DNA from: WHUA01 sp963711215
GTDB taxonomy: Bacteria > Pseudomonadota > Alphaproteobacteria > UBA8366
Length of the DNA stretch: 64,000 nucleotides
Direction of reading: 5' to 3'
NCBI GenBank assembly: GCA_963711215.1
Contig: CAVQDH010000002.1
Span: 434,001 to 498,000 of the forward strand
A model generated the notes under the pieces. It had not been told where the DNA came from, made no database searches, and saw nothing but the letters and a program-made list of their open reading frames with translations. Positions 1 to 11,801 of this stretch are shown piece by piece. The stretch's first letter is position 1. Each line of letters opens with the position of its first letter. A program made the translations under genes and the position numbers.

Positions 1-231
1 AGCCTGTGCGGCGAGATGGCCGGCCAGCCGCTCGAGGCCATGACCCTGATCGGCCTCGGCTTCCGCTGCCTGTCCATGCCGCCGGGCGCGATCGGGGCGG
101 TGCGGCACATGGTTCAGAAGCTCGACGCCGGGCGGCTGAAGGCGCACCTGGCGACCCTGATCGGGGCCCCGGATCACACGGTCAGGAGCGCCTTGACCGA
201 ATTCGCGGCCGCCGAGGGGATTTCCGTATAG
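1..231 (+). CDS. ptsP: Phosphoenolpyruvate-protein phosphotransferase PtsP, C-terminal end (partial)
   Basis: The frame is open from base 1 and ends with TAG, so only the last 76 residues are in the window. The stretch SLCGEMAGQPLEAMTLIGLG followed by RCLSMPPGAIGAVRHM is the C-terminal end of the PEP-utilising TIM barrel of EI-type enzymes. In alphaproteobacteria this is usually the GAF-domain version PtsP (EI-Ntr), which starts the nitrogen PTS phosphorelay by autophosphorylation from PEP. The GAF and phospho-His domains lie outside the window, so EI-Ntr rather than another EI is inferred from the genomic neighbourhood. Confidence 0.8.
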   Translation, partial: SLCGEMAGQPLEAMTLIGLGFRCLSMPPGAIGAVRHMVQKLDAGRLKAHLATLIGAPDHTVRSALTEFAAAEGISV

Positions 232-426
232 GCGGGACCCACAGGAAATTAACCGGTTGGTACGATTTATGTCCTAGCCTCGCGGGGCCGGGACTGCTGC
301 AAAGAAAGCTGCATCGAAGCGGCGCGCTGTATTATACTTCGCGCCAGTTTAGCTGAGGGCAGGCAAGTGCCAGCAGCAGTGTGCCCGATCAGGGGGTGGG
401 TTCGTTAACGGGGGGCCGTTGCGCGG

Positions 427-1713
427 ATGGTGAAAAACCTGTGGAAGGTTGACGGCGGCGCGCACGAAAATGCGCGCCAGGACGGGACCGGGCCGTCCCA
501 GCCGGTGGACGAGAATTATCAGACTGTCGGCATGACGTTGCGGGCGCGCCGCGAGGAGCGCGGCGAAGACCTGCGCTATGTCGCCCAGATCCTCCGGATC
601 CGGTATCCCTACCTCAAGGCGATCGAGGACGGCCGGCCTGACGAGCTGCCGGGGCCGACCTACGCCATCGGCTTCGTGCGCACCTACGCCGACCATCTCG
701 GCCTGGAAAGCGACAAGCTGGTCCAGCGCTTCAAGGCGGAAGCCGCGGGGCTGCATGCGCGCGCCGATCTGCATTTCCCGGCGCCGCTGCCTGAAGGCAA
801 GATTCCGAGCGGCGCCGTCCTCGTGGTGGCCGTGGTGCTCGCGGCCTTCGTTTACGGCGCCTGGATCTATCTGTCCTCGCGCGATCAGCAGGTGGCGGAA
901 ATCGTGCCGCAGCTGCCGAACCGCATCAGCGACATCATCAAGGGCAAGTCGACCGCGCCGGGCATGACGCCTCAGGCCGCTGGCGCCATTTCGGAAGCGC
1001 CGGCACAGGCCGGCCCGGTCGCGAAGCCGTCGAGCCCGGCGGTCGCGCAGAAGACGCCGCCGGCAAGCCCGGAGAAACATGCCGCCACGCCGGCGACCGT
1101 GACGCCGAAGGCGGAGACGGCGAGTGCCGGCAGCAACGCCGCGGCGCCCGCTCCGGCGAAGCCGAGCCCGGCTCCCGCGGCACCTGCCGCGGCGGCCTCG
1201 ACGTCCCAGCCGCCTTCGGACGCCGCCGCTTCGGCGACGGCGGATTCCGATTCATCCGAGTCCGATGTAACCCCGGCGCCGACGGACGTGACCTCCGACC
1301 AGTTGGCGTCACGTGAAGATGGGGCGCAGCCCGAGGCGGCGGCGAACGCGCCGTCGGATGCCGACCGCGGGCCCGCCAAGGTCTATGGCGAAGAGAATGC
1401 CAACGCCCGCATCATCATCTATGCGGCGGCGGATAGCTGGGTCGAAATCCGCGACACCAAGACCGACGAGCTGCTGCTGACGCGGGTGCTGTTCAAAGGG
1501 GACAGCTATCGGGTTCCGGACCGCGCCGGGCTGACCCTGCTGACGGGCAATGCCGGTGGCCTGCGCATCGACGTAGATGGCCAGGATGTGCCGGCGATCG
1601 GGCCGCTCGGCTCCGTGCGCCGGAATGTCGCGCTCGATCCGGCCTCGCTGAAGGCCGGCAAGGCCGCGGCTGCCGGCGACAGCGGCCGGCCGACCGCCGC
1701 TCCGCCGCAATAG
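427..1713 (+). CDS. RodZ-like helix-turn-helix membrane protein (DUF4115)
   Basis: A 428-residue protein with the architecture of RodZ-type cytoskeletal proteins. A Cro/RodZ-like helix-turn-helix domain lies at about residues 35-95 (GMTLRARREERGEDL, YLKAIEDGRPDELPG, FVRTYADHLGL). A single membrane span lies at about 129-149. A long Ala/Pro-rich linker (about 170-315) is probably periplasmic, and a C-terminal DUF4115 beta domain lies at about 320-405 (DSWVEIRDTKTDELLL). RodZ links MreB to the cell-wall elongation machinery. It sits between ptsP and hisS, a common alphaproteobacterial arrangement. The ATG start is in frame with the HTH domain; the first ~30 residues are poorly conserved in type, so a later start is possible. 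Confidence 0.8.
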   Translation: MVKNLWKVDGGAHENARQDGTGPSQPVDENYQTVGMTLRARREERGEDLRYVAQILRIRYPYLKAIEDGRPDELPGPTYAIGFVRTYADHLGLESDKLVQRFKAEAAGLHARADLHFPAPLPEGKIPSGAVLVVAVVLAAFVYGAWIYLSSRDQQVAEIVPQLPNRISDIIKGKSTAPGMTPQAAGAISEAPAQAGPVAKPSSPAVAQKTPPASPEKHAATPATVTPKAETASAGSNAAAPAPAKPSPAPAAPAAAASTSQPPSDAAASATADSDSSESDVTPAPTDVTSDQLASREDGAQPEAAANAPSDADRGPAKVYGEENANARIIIYAAADSWVEIRDTKTDELLLTRVLFKGDSYRVPDRAGLTLLTGNAGGLRIDVDGQDVPAIGPLGSVRRNVALDPASLKAGKAAAAGDSGRPTAAPPQ

Positions 1714-1860
1714 GTCCGCGCGGTGGCCGCCGGGCGTGTGGCCACGGCGGGTGAAAATCAGGCAATTCGGCCTATCTCGGCCCTCGGGGCGTGCAATTTC
1801 TGTTGTTCCCCATGCCAAGGCTGCTAATTTCGCGCTCGCCGACCCTGTAACCGATTGCCG

Positions 1861-3114
1861 ATGACGAAAATGGCCTCTCTTCAGCCCGTCCGTGGAACGC
1901 ATGACCTCCTGCCGGAGGAAATGCGGTCGCATCGGCGCGTGGTCGAGACGGCGCGGCGGGTGGTCGAGCTGTATGGCTATGAGGAGATCGCGACGCCGAT
2001 CTTCGAGTTCAGCCAGGTCTTCGAGCGGACGCTGGGTGAGGCTTCCGACATCGTCACCAAGGAGATGTACAGCTTTTCCGACAAGGGCGGCGACGTGATC
2101 ACGCTCCGGCCGGAGAACACGGCCGGTGTCGCCCGCTGCTTCATCTCCGAAGGCCTGACCCAGCAGGTGCCGGTCCGCTTTTTCTATGCGGGGCCGATGT
2201 TCCGCCACGAGCGGCCGCAGAAGGGGCGCCAGCGTCAGTTCCACCAGGTCGGGATCGAGCTGATCGGGCTGGCCCAGCCGCAGGCGGATATCGAGGTGAT
2301 CGCGGCCGGCGTACGGGTGCTCGACGGGCTGGGCGTCCTCGACCGGACGGTGCTGGAGATCAACACGCTGGGCGACCCGGAGAGCCGCGAAGCCTATCGC
2401 GGCGTCCTGGTCGATTATTTCAGCCGGCATATCGACGCCTTGTCCGAGGACAGCCGCGCCCGGCTTGCGCGCAACCCGCTGCGCATCCTGGATTCGAAAG
2501 ATGAAGGCGACCGGCGCGTCGTTGCGGAGGCGCCGCTCTTCGCCGACTACTTGAATGAAGCGAGCGTCGATTTCTTCGAGCGGGTCAAGGCGGGGCTCAC
2601 CGCGCTCGGCATCGGCTATCAGCTCAATCCGCGGCTGGTGCGCGGGCTCGACTACTACAGCCACACGGCCTTCGAGTTCACGACGACCGCGCTGGGCGCG
2701 CAGGGCACGGTGCTTGCCGGCGGGCGGTACGATGGCCTGATCAAGATGATGGGCGGCGCCGATACGCCGGGCGTCGGCTGGGCCGCCGGGGTCGAGCGGC
2801 TGGCGATGCTCTGCGGCGCCGCACCCGCCTTGCGCCGGCCGGTCGCGCTGGTCCCGGTCGGCGTTGCGGCGGAAGCGGAGGCGTTCAAGCTGGCCGAGCG
2901 TTTGCGCGGCGTCGGATTGCGGGTCGACCTCGCCTATTCGGGCAATCTCGGGCGCCGCATGAAGCGGGCCAATCGCGTCGACGCGGCGGCATCCGTTCTG
3001 GTCGGCGAAGATGAGCTGGCGCGCGGCGTCGCGACGGTTCGCAACATGGATACGGGCACGCAGGACGAGGTAGCCCTGACGTCGTTGGAGGAATACCTCG
3101 CTCAGTATCGGTAG
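1861..3114 (+). CDS. hisS: Histidyl-tRNA synthetase
   Basis: About 417 residues, normal for bacterial HisRS. It charges tRNA-His with histidine in the cytoplasm. Class II synthetase features are visible: the N-terminal QPVRGTHDLLPEE signature, motif 2 region MFRHERPQKGRQRQFHQVG, the histidine-A loops (LVRGLDYYSHTAFEF) and motif 3 (GVGWAAGVERLAM). A C-terminal anticodon-binding domain follows (about 330-417). I chose ATG 1861 rather than the TTG two codons upstream; another ATG lies at 1870. It is 7 nt upstream of the glutamyl-tRNA reductase gene and probably co-transcribed with it. Confidence 0.95.
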   Translation: MTKMASLQPVRGTHDLLPEEMRSHRRVVETARRVVELYGYEEIATPIFEFSQVFERTLGEASDIVTKEMYSFSDKGGDVITLRPENTAGVARCFISEGLTQQVPVRFFYAGPMFRHERPQKGRQRQFHQVGIELIGLAQPQADIEVIAAGVRVLDGLGVLDRTVLEINTLGDPESREAYRGVLVDYFSRHIDALSEDSRARLARNPLRILDSKDEGDRRVVAEAPLFADYLNEASVDFFERVKAGLTALGIGYQLNPRLVRGLDYYSHTAFEFTTTALGAQGTVLAGGRYDGLIKMMGGADTPGVGWAAGVERLAMLCGAAPALRRPVALVPVGVAAEAEAFKLAERLRGVGLRVDLAYSGNLGRRMKRANRVDAAASVLVGEDELARGVATVRNMDTGTQDEVALTSLEEYLAQYR

Positions 3115-3121
3115 CGAAGCC

Positions 3122-4402
3122 ATGTCACCGCGCGCTGCAGCCAGGGTCTTCGTCGTCGGATCGAACCATCGTTCGAGCACCGCGCTGCTGCGGGACAAGC
3201 TGTTTGTCGACGAAGCGATGCTGCCGCATGCGCTCGAGCGTCTCCGTGCCGCGGGGATCGAGCAGGCGCTCATCCTCTCCACCTGCGACCGTACCGAGAT
3301 CCAGGCGGTCGGCGATTTGGCAGAAAACGCGGCGGCGGCCGTGCGCGGCGAATTCGCCTCGATCGGCAATGTCGGGCCGGAGGAGATCGGCGAGCAGTCC
3401 TATACGCTGTTCGACGATGCCGCGCTGCGCCACATTTTCGCGGTCGCTTCGTCGCTCGACAGCCAGGTGATCGGCGAGCCTCAGGTGCTGGGACAGGTGC
3501 GCGCGTCGCACCGCATCTCGACGGAATGCGGCATGGTCGGGCCGGAGCTCGACGCCATCCTCCAGGCGGCCTACGGCGTCGCCAAGCGTGTCCGGTCGGA
3601 AACGGATATCGCGCGGCGGCCGGTCTCGATCGCGTCGGTTGCGGCGCAGATCGCCCATGACCTGCACGGCGACCTGGCGGATTGCAGCGCACTGATCATC
3701 GGGCTCGGCGACATCGGCGAGCTCATCCAGGAGCAGCTCCGCCTGGCCGGCTTGCGCAACAGCACCCTCACCGGGCCGATGCAGCGCACCGAAGCGGCGG
3801 CCCGGCGCGCCGGCATGCACTTCGTCCCGTTCGGAGACCTTGCCAATGCCCTGGCCGCGGCCGATATCGTGGTGTCGGCCGCCGGAACCGGACGCTTGAT
3901 CATCGACCGGCTGATGATCGAGGCGGCGCTCAAGGCGCGGCGGCGGAAGCCGATGCTGCTGCTGGATGTCGCGGTCCCGTCAGATATCGACCGGGCGGTC
4001 GAAAATACGGACGGCGCCTTCCTCTATGCGTTCGACGACCTGGAGCGGGTGGCGCTGGAAGGCCGCAGCCGCCGGCAGGAGGCCGCGACGGATGCCTGGC
4101 GGATCGTCGACGAAGCGCTCGATGCGTGGCACCGCCGGGAGGCCGAGAAGGGCGTCATCCCCGCGGTGGTCGCGTTGCGCGATTACTTCGATGCCGCGCG
4201 CGAGCAGGTGCTGGCCGATCATCCCGGCGCCGATGCGGCGCAGGCGACACGGCTGCTCGTCAACCGGCTGCTCCATCGCCCGATAACGGCGATGCGGGAG
4301 ATCGCCTCGGCGGGCGACGGGCGCGGCGCGGCCGATGCGGGGCGCCTGGAAGCGTTGATCCGGCATCTGTTCGGCAAATCTTCGGATAAGGAGCGAGATT
4401 AG
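3122..4402 (+). CDS. hemA: Glutamyl-tRNA reductase (C5 pathway)
   Basis: A 426-residue protein that reduces glutamyl-tRNA to glutamate-1-semialdehyde with NADPH, the first committed step of tetrapyrrole synthesis by the C5 route. The catalytic-domain Cys is present at about residue 55 in ILSTCDRTE (usual form STCNRTE). The substrate-binding segment LDSQVIGEPQVLGQV, the Rossmann stretch SALIIGLGDIGEL and the C-terminal dimerisation helices are all recognisable. It is tightly placed between hisS and prfA (7 nt and 1 nt gaps). Alphaproteobacteria typically use the unrelated ALA synthase, also called HemA, so the symbol is ambiguous and the presence of this enzyme is noteworthy. Confidence 0.92.
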   Translation: MSPRAAARVFVVGSNHRSSTALLRDKLFVDEAMLPHALERLRAAGIEQALILSTCDRTEIQAVGDLAENAAAAVRGEFASIGNVGPEEIGEQSYTLFDDAALRHIFAVASSLDSQVIGEPQVLGQVRASHRISTECGMVGPELDAILQAAYGVAKRVRSETDIARRPVSIASVAAQIAHDLHGDLADCSALIIGLGDIGELIQEQLRLAGLRNSTLTGPMQRTEAAARRAGMHFVPFGDLANALAAADIVVSAAGTGRLIIDRLMIEAALKARRRKPMLLLDVAVPSDIDRAVENTDGAFLYAFDDLERVALEGRSRRQEAATDAWRIVDEALDAWHRREAEKGVIPAVVALRDYFDAAREQVLADHPGADAAQATRLLVNRLLHRPITAMREIASAGDGRGAADAGRLEALIRHLFGKSSDKERD

Positions 4403-4403
4403 C

Positions 4404-5480
4404 GTGAAAGGGCTTGCCGAAAAGATGTCGGCGGTGATTGCACGGCAGGACGAGCTGGCGGCGCTCATGGCGGCCGGTAACGTCAACGCCGCCGACTATA
4501 CCGCGATGTCGCGCGAATATGCCGAGATCTCGCCGATCGTCGAGAAGGCGAGGGCCGTGCGTGCGCTGCGGACGGAGATCGCCGGCTTGGAAGAGATCGT
4601 CGCGGACGCGGCGACCGACAAGGAGATGCGGGCCATGGCGGAAGCCGAGCACCGTGAGCTCGAGAACCGCCTCCCCGAGCTCGAGCGCGAGCTTCAGCTT
4701 CTTCTCCTGCCGAAGGACTCCGCCGACGACCGCAGCGCCATTCTGGAAGTGCGCGCCGGAACCGGGGGCGATGAGGCCTCGCTGTTCGCTGCCGACCTGT
4801 TCCGCATGTATCAGCGCTACGCGGAAAATCACGGCTGGACCTTCGAGCCGATCGAAACGAACGAGACCGAGCTCGGCGGCTACAAGGAGGCGATCGCCGA
4901 GATCAACGGCCCCGGCGTGTTCGCGCGGCTCAAGTTCGAATCGGGCGTCCACCGCGTGCAGCGCGTACCCGCGACCGAAGCCAGCGGCCGCATCCATACC
5001 TCGGCGGCGACCGTGGCGGTGTTGCCCGAGGCCGAAGACGTCGATGTCCAGATCGACGACAAGGACCTCCGCGTCGATGTGTACCGGGCGCAGGGCGCCG
5101 GCGGCCAGCATGTCAATAAGACGGAAAGCGCGGTGCGCATCACCCATCTTCCGACCGGCGTGGTGGTCACCTGCCAGGACAATAAGTCGCAGCACAAGAA
5201 CCGCGCCCAGGCCATGAAGGTCCTGCGCGCCAGGCTCTACGAGATCGAGCGCGAGCAGCAGGATAGCGCGCGGGCCGCAACCCGCAAGAGCCAGGTCGGC
5301 AGCGGCGACCGGTCGGAGCGCATCCGCACCTATAACTTTCCGCAGGGCCGTGTGACCGATCACCGGATCAACCTGACGCTCCACAAGCTCGACCGGATCA
5401 TCAACGGCGAGGAGCTGGACGAAGTCATCGACGCCTTGATCTCCGAAGATCGGGCGGCGCGCCTGGCCGAGATGCAATGA
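4404..5480 (+). CDS. prfA: Peptide chain release factor 1
   Basis: A 358-residue class I release factor that reads UAA/UAG stop codons and triggers peptidyl-tRNA hydrolysis. The catalytic GGQ tripeptide is at residues 233-235 in GAGGQHVNKTESAVRITH. The RF1 core EVRAGTGGDEASLFA and the C-terminal RIRTYNFPQGRVTDHRI are intact. The GTG start lies 1 nt after the hemA stop. The stop overlaps the prmC start by four bases, so translational coupling is likely; PrmC methylates the Gln of this GGQ motif. Confidence 0.96.
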   Translation: MKGLAEKMSAVIARQDELAALMAAGNVNAADYTAMSREYAEISPIVEKARAVRALRTEIAGLEEIVADAATDKEMRAMAEAEHRELENRLPELERELQLLLLPKDSADDRSAILEVRAGTGGDEASLFAADLFRMYQRYAENHGWTFEPIETNETELGGYKEAIAEINGPGVFARLKFESGVHRVQRVPATEASGRIHTSAATVAVLPEAEDVDVQIDDKDLRVDVYRAQGAGGQHVNKTESAVRITHLPTGVVVTCQDNKSQHKNRAQAMKVLRARLYEIEREQQDSARAATRKSQVGSGDRSERIRTYNFPQGRVTDHRINLTLHKLDRIINGEELDEVIDALISEDRAARLAEMQ

Positions 5481-6337
5481 ACGAATCGACCGTCGCCTCC
5501 TGCATCGCGTGGGCCGCCGACCGGCTGAAGGCAGCCGGCATCGACGAGCCGCGTCGCGAGACCCGGCTGCTGCTGGCGCATGCGCTGGGCGTCGAGCCGG
5601 CGGCGATCGTCGGCTATCCCGAGCGGCCGGTGCCGGAACGGGACCGCTTTCTCGATCTCGTGGAGCGGCGGGCCCGGGGCGTCCCGATGGCGCAGATCCT
5701 TGGCCGCCGCGAGTTCTGGAGCCTCGATTTCCAGGTGACGCCCGATACGCTGGATCCCCGGCCCGACAGCGAGACCGTGGTCGAAGCGGCGCTCGCGGCG
5801 ATGGCCGACCGGCACGACGAGCCGTTATCGGTTCTCGATCTCGGAACCGGCACGGGGTGCCTGCTGCTTGCCGTCCTGTCGGAGCTGCCGGCGGCCGAAG
5901 GGATCGGCGTGGATCTGTCGCCCGCGGCCGCGGCCGTGGCGGAGGGCAACGCGGTCAGGCTTGGGCTGGGACGCCGGGCGCGCTTTCTCGTCGCCGACTG
6001 GGCGGCGGCGCTGGCGGACGGCTTCGACCTTGTGTTGGTTAATCCGCCTTACGTGGCGCGGGGGGAGATCGGCCTGCTGCAGCGGGAAGTGGCCCAGTTC
6101 GAGCCCAGGCTGGCGCTCGATGGCGGCCCGGATGGCCTCGACGCCTATCGGCGCCTCTCGGGCGACATGCCGCGACTGTTGCGGCCCGGCGGGACGGCCG
6201 TGCTCGAGGTCGGTTTTGACCAATGGGAGCCGGTCGCGGGGCTGTTTCGGACCGCGGGATTGCACGTGGCGGCGCCGGGCCGAGACCTCCAAGGGGTGGC
6301 GCGCTGCGTCATCTGCCGGCGCGGCCAAGCGGGTTAA
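5477..6337 (+). CDS. prmC: Release factor glutamine N5-methyltransferase PrmC (HemK)
   Basis: A 286-residue SAM-dependent methyltransferase that modifies the GGQ glutamine of release factors. Visible features are the N-terminal helical substrate-recognition domain, the SAM-binding motif VLDLGTGTGCLLLAVL and the catalytic NPPY tetrapeptide in LVLVNPPYVARGE, which marks glutamine/adenine N-methyltransferases. The start overlaps the end of prfA (ATGA), the expected operon partner. The C-terminus is normal. Confidence 0.95.
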   Translation: MNESTVASCIAWAADRLKAAGIDEPRRETRLLLAHALGVEPAAIVGYPERPVPERDRFLDLVERRARGVPMAQILGRREFWSLDFQVTPDTLDPRPDSETVVEAALAAMADRHDEPLSVLDLGTGTGCLLLAVLSELPAAEGIGVDLSPAAAAVAEGNAVRLGLGRRARFLVADWAAALADGFDLVLVNPPYVARGEIGLLQREVAQFEPRLALDGGPDGLDAYRRLSGDMPRLLRPGGTAVLEVGFDQWEPVAGLFRTAGLHVAAPGRDLQGVARCVICRRGQAG

Positions 6338-6558
6338 CCAAAAAAAATGGTTGGAAGCAAAGCGTGAACCGTCTAATTTCGGGTCAGGCCTCGTTGAAAA
6401 TATCCTGCCGGTATGGGGAGGATCATCCGAGGTCGCGCTTATCTTCGAAAGCTCGTCTTTTGGGGAGACCCGCTGGAAGGGGTCTGCCGTAGAGTGCGGC
6501 ATGACGTTTTAGGGTGTTTCAGCGGGAATCGGAAACCAGCTTCGATGTGTCAGGAAAC

Positions 6559-7071
6559 ATGAAACAAGGCCAAGGCTCTAAACGCACGCGCGGCCGCAAT
6601 GGTGGGCGCCGAGGTACTAATCGTCAGCAACTCTTCGACAGCAATGGACCGAGCGTGCGGATTCGCGGAAACGCATTCCAGGTTCATGAAAAGTATCTTG
6701 GGTTGGCGCGCGATGCCGCTAGCGCTGGTGACAGGGTCGCAGCGGAAAACTACTACCAGCACGCCGAACATTATTTCCGGATCTACTCCGTCGACATGGA
6801 AGAGCGGGCGCTGCGCCAACCCGGAAACGGGCAGCAGGGTCCCGATCAGCATCGCCGTCATCCCGGACAAGGCAACAACGGTCGTCCCGGGCCGAACGGC
6901 GCGAATGGGGAAGAGCATATGGGCCCCGGCTTCGTGCCTGAGTCCACGATCGAGCTTCCCGAGACCGACGACCCCGAGGCAATCGACGTTGCCGGCGGAG
7001 ACGACGGTGAAAGCCAGCGGCGGCAGGATACCAGCGACAATCGGCGCCGGAAGCCAGCATCCAACGATTGA
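6559..7071 (+). CDS. DUF4167 domain-containing protein
   Basis: About 170 residues with a very basic N-terminus (MKQGQGSKRTRGRNGGRRG) and the compact DUF4167 core (NAFQVHEKYLGLARDAASAG ... ENYYQHAEHYFRIY). A long acidic, low-complexity tail follows. The family is nearly restricted to alphaproteobacteria and typically sits downstream of prmC, as here. Its function is unknown; the Arg/Gly-rich start suggests nucleic-acid binding, which is inference. I chose ATG 6559 because homology begins there; an upstream in-frame start at 6514 would add 15 unconserved residues. Confidence 0.85.
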   Translation: MKQGQGSKRTRGRNGGRRGTNRQQLFDSNGPSVRIRGNAFQVHEKYLGLARDAASAGDRVAAENYYQHAEHYFRIYSVDMEERALRQPGNGQQGPDQHRRHPGQGNNGRPGPNGANGEEHMGPGFVPESTIELPETDDPEAIDVAGGDDGESQRRQDTSDNRRRKPASND

Positions 7072-8264
7072 CGTGGACCGCTGGTGAGATCGAAGCCGCG
7101 GCTAGGCGGCTTTCGAGCCTGCAACGGATCAGACTCGAAACGTCGTGCGGACTCCGACCTGCGGATGCTTTGCGCGACAGCCAGGCGTCCGCCTGTTCGC
7201 GGCCGATGTCGCGCATATGCTGTAGCAGAGTCCATTCCGGGTTGAGCTTGCTGAACTGACCGAGCGGGCTCAGTGCGTCGCCGCTGTCGATGCGATGCAG
7301 ACGGACGTTCGACGACGGCTGTTCGGCTGCCGTTCTTCGATTGGGCGTTCATTTTCTCGGCCCAGCGCAGCGCGTCCAGCTCTCGATTCAGCGGGGCCAT
7401 GAAGGTCAGACGCGCGAGCCGGGTCCGGATCTCGGTCGCGGTGACGGGCAGGCCTTCTTCACGCGGCGGCTCGATCTGGATCAGCAGAATATCCCCGCAG
7501 CCCGCCTTCTCGACGAGCGGAATCAGCGGCGGGTTGGCGCTGTAACCGCCATCCCAATAATGCACGCCGTCGATTTCCACCGCGTGATGAATGCTGGGAA
7601 GCGCGGTCGAGGCATCCAGGACATCGGGGGAAAGCTGGCTGGTGCGGAAGATCTTGGCGCGGCCCGTGCTGATGTCCGTCGCCGCGATGTAGAGCTTGAG
7701 GCGGCGATTCCGCCGCAGCATCTCGAAATCGACGCTCTCTGCGAGAATTTGCCGCAGCGGGTTATGTCCCAGCGGATTGAACTGGTAGGGCGAAACCAGC
7801 CGGGTGGCGATGTCCAGGCTCAATTGGCGCCCGGTTCCGTCCTGGTTCCAGCCGCTGACCATGCGGTCGAGGATGGTCGGGTGGTAAGGCATCAAGGCCG
7901 CCTTGGCGCTGACGCTGCGCCAGAAGGCCTCCAGCGCTTCCCGCGCGGCATCGGGGCCCTTTGCAAGCAGGGCGCTCGCCGTGACGACCGCGTTCAGCGC
8001 GCCCGCGCTGGCGCCGCTGATCGCTTCGAAGCGGAACAGTCCGGCCTCGAGCAGCCGGTCGAGAACGCCCCAGGTGAAGGCTCCATGCGCGCCGCCCCCC
8101 TGCAGGGCAAGGCCGATCGGCGGCGCCTTTCCGTCGCCCGCGGGCTCGACCGGCGGCTCCGGCGCTTCGTCGGCATCGGCCGGCTGCCGAAACCTGTTCC
8201 ACAGGGCGGCAAGCGCCTGTTCGGCGCGTTTCCACGGCAGATCGAGGGGTTGGGGAAGTCGCAT
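7072..8264 (-). CDS. Patatin-like phospholipase, frameshifted near its C-terminus
   Basis: A patatin-family serine lipid acyl hydrolase. The oxyanion loop LALQGGGAHGAFTWGVLD, the nucleophile elbow GASAGALNAVV (Ser-Asp dyad) and the DGG-type Asp loop HYWDGGYSANPPL are all present. The start is ATG 8264 (MRLPQPLDLPW). After about residue 310 the frame breaks (near 7300-7345) and the expected sequence continues in another frame as VRLHRIDSGDALSPLGQFSK then NPEWTLLQHMRDIG. The real 3' end is uncertain; 7072 is an approximate limit where it meets the convergent DUF4167 gene. Either a sequencing indel or a real lesion; the catalytic part is intact. Confidence 0.75.
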
Positions 8265-8373
8265 GCGGCAGGAGCTGATTTCAGCCTCAATTGTGCAACG
8301 CAGCATATAAACATAGCATTTTATTGCGCCGCAGCAAACCCCCGGCGGCAGGAAAAACGATCCCCGTCCAGCC

Positions 8374-8402
8374 CTTGCGGGAAGGGCGGAAACGCCCATA
8401 TA
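8374..8402 (+). promoter_or_regulatory. Candidate sigma32 (heat-shock) promoter of clpB
   Basis: CCCTTGCG (-35, 8372-8379) is separated by 15 nt from CCCATATA (-10, 8395-8402). This fits the sigma32 pattern CTTGAA-N13-17-CCCCATNT reasonably well. It lies about 95 nt upstream of the clpB start codon, and clpB is a classical RpoH target. Confidence 0.55.
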
Positions 8403-8496
8403 GAGGACGTGGATGCCGCAACGGGTCCACAAAATTGTGAACAGAACCTTTGGCGTTCCGCCTTCGAAAAAGGGGGACAGATGGAGGGGTCGATCC

Positions 8497-11093
<2,597 letters not shown>

Positions 11094-11109
11094 CCAGGAA
11101 GCCCGGGCT

Positions 11110-11784
11110 TTAGAGATCGGGCGCCGTGAGCGTTTTGCAGTCGGATGCGAACGCGAGCGGCGCCCCGCTCTTTGCCGTCAGATCGTCGCGGCTCAGGCCC
11201 GCGATCATTTCGCGCACGACGAATCCGGACGGCGTCACGTCGATCACGGCCAGGTCGGTATAAACGCGGCCGGCGCGTCCACGCGCGGTCAGCGGGTAGG
11301 TGCATGTCTCGACGAGGCGCGGCGCGCCGTCGCGCGTCGTGTGCGCCATGATCAGGCGCACTTCGCGCGCGCCCGCCGCAAGGTCCATCGCGCCGCCGAC
11401 CAACGGCCCCTTGTTCGGCAGCTTTGCATCCCAGTTCGCGAAGTCGCCGTTGTTCGCGACCTGGAAGGCGCCCAGCAGTGTCACGTCGATATGGCCGCCG
11501 GTGATCATCGTGAATGCGCCGATGGAATCGGTCAGCATCCCGCCGTATACGAGCGAGACGTGTTGGCCACCGGCGTCCACGAAATAGGGATCGATTTCAC
11601 CGTCGGCCGGCGCCGGCCCGATTCCGAGGATGCCGTTCTCCGACTGCAGCATGACCGAGCGCTCGCTCGGAATGTAGTTCGCCACCAGGACCGGAATGCC
11701 GATGCCGAGATTGACGTAGGAGCCGCCGGCCACGTCCTGAGCGGCGCGCCACGCCATCTGGTTGCGGGTGAGTCGCATGGTCAT
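11110..11784 (-). CDS. scoB: 3-oxoacid CoA-transferase subunit B
   Basis: A 224-residue beta subunit of a succinyl-CoA:3-oxoacid CoA-transferase (ScoB/PcaJ/AtoA type). The catalytic Glu lies in SENGILGIG, and the family start VNLGIGIPVLVANY is clear. With subunit A it moves CoA from succinyl-CoA to a 3-oxoacid such as acetoacetate or 3-oxoadipate; the exact substrate cannot be set by eye. It lies 17 nt downstream of the subunit A gene on the same strand and converges with clpB. Confidence 0.88.
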   Translation of the reverse strand: MTMRLTRNQMAWRAAQDVAGGSYVNLGIGIPVLVANYIPSERSVMLQSENGILGIGPAPADGEIDPYFVDAGGQHVSLVYGGMLTDSIGAFTMITGGHIDVTLLGAFQVANNGDFANWDAKLPNKGPLVGGAMDLAAGAREVRLIMAHTTRDGAPRLVETCTYPLTARGRAGRVYTDLAVIDVTPSGFVVREMIAGLSRDDLTAKSGAPLAFASDCKTLTAPDL

Positions 11785-11801
11785 GGCTTGCCGATGCTCC
11801 T

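Noticed and set aside
1309..3369. 686-codon open frame on the minus strand opposite hisS
   Set aside because: Antisense frame of a well-conserved gene in GC-rich DNA; no recognisable domain.
4260..5477. 405-codon minus-strand frame opposite prfA
   Set aside because: Antisense to a highly conserved gene and lacks any family signature.
11094..11115. AAGCCCGGGCTT palindrome between clpB and scoB as a terminator
   Set aside because: The stem has no loop and no T-run on either side.
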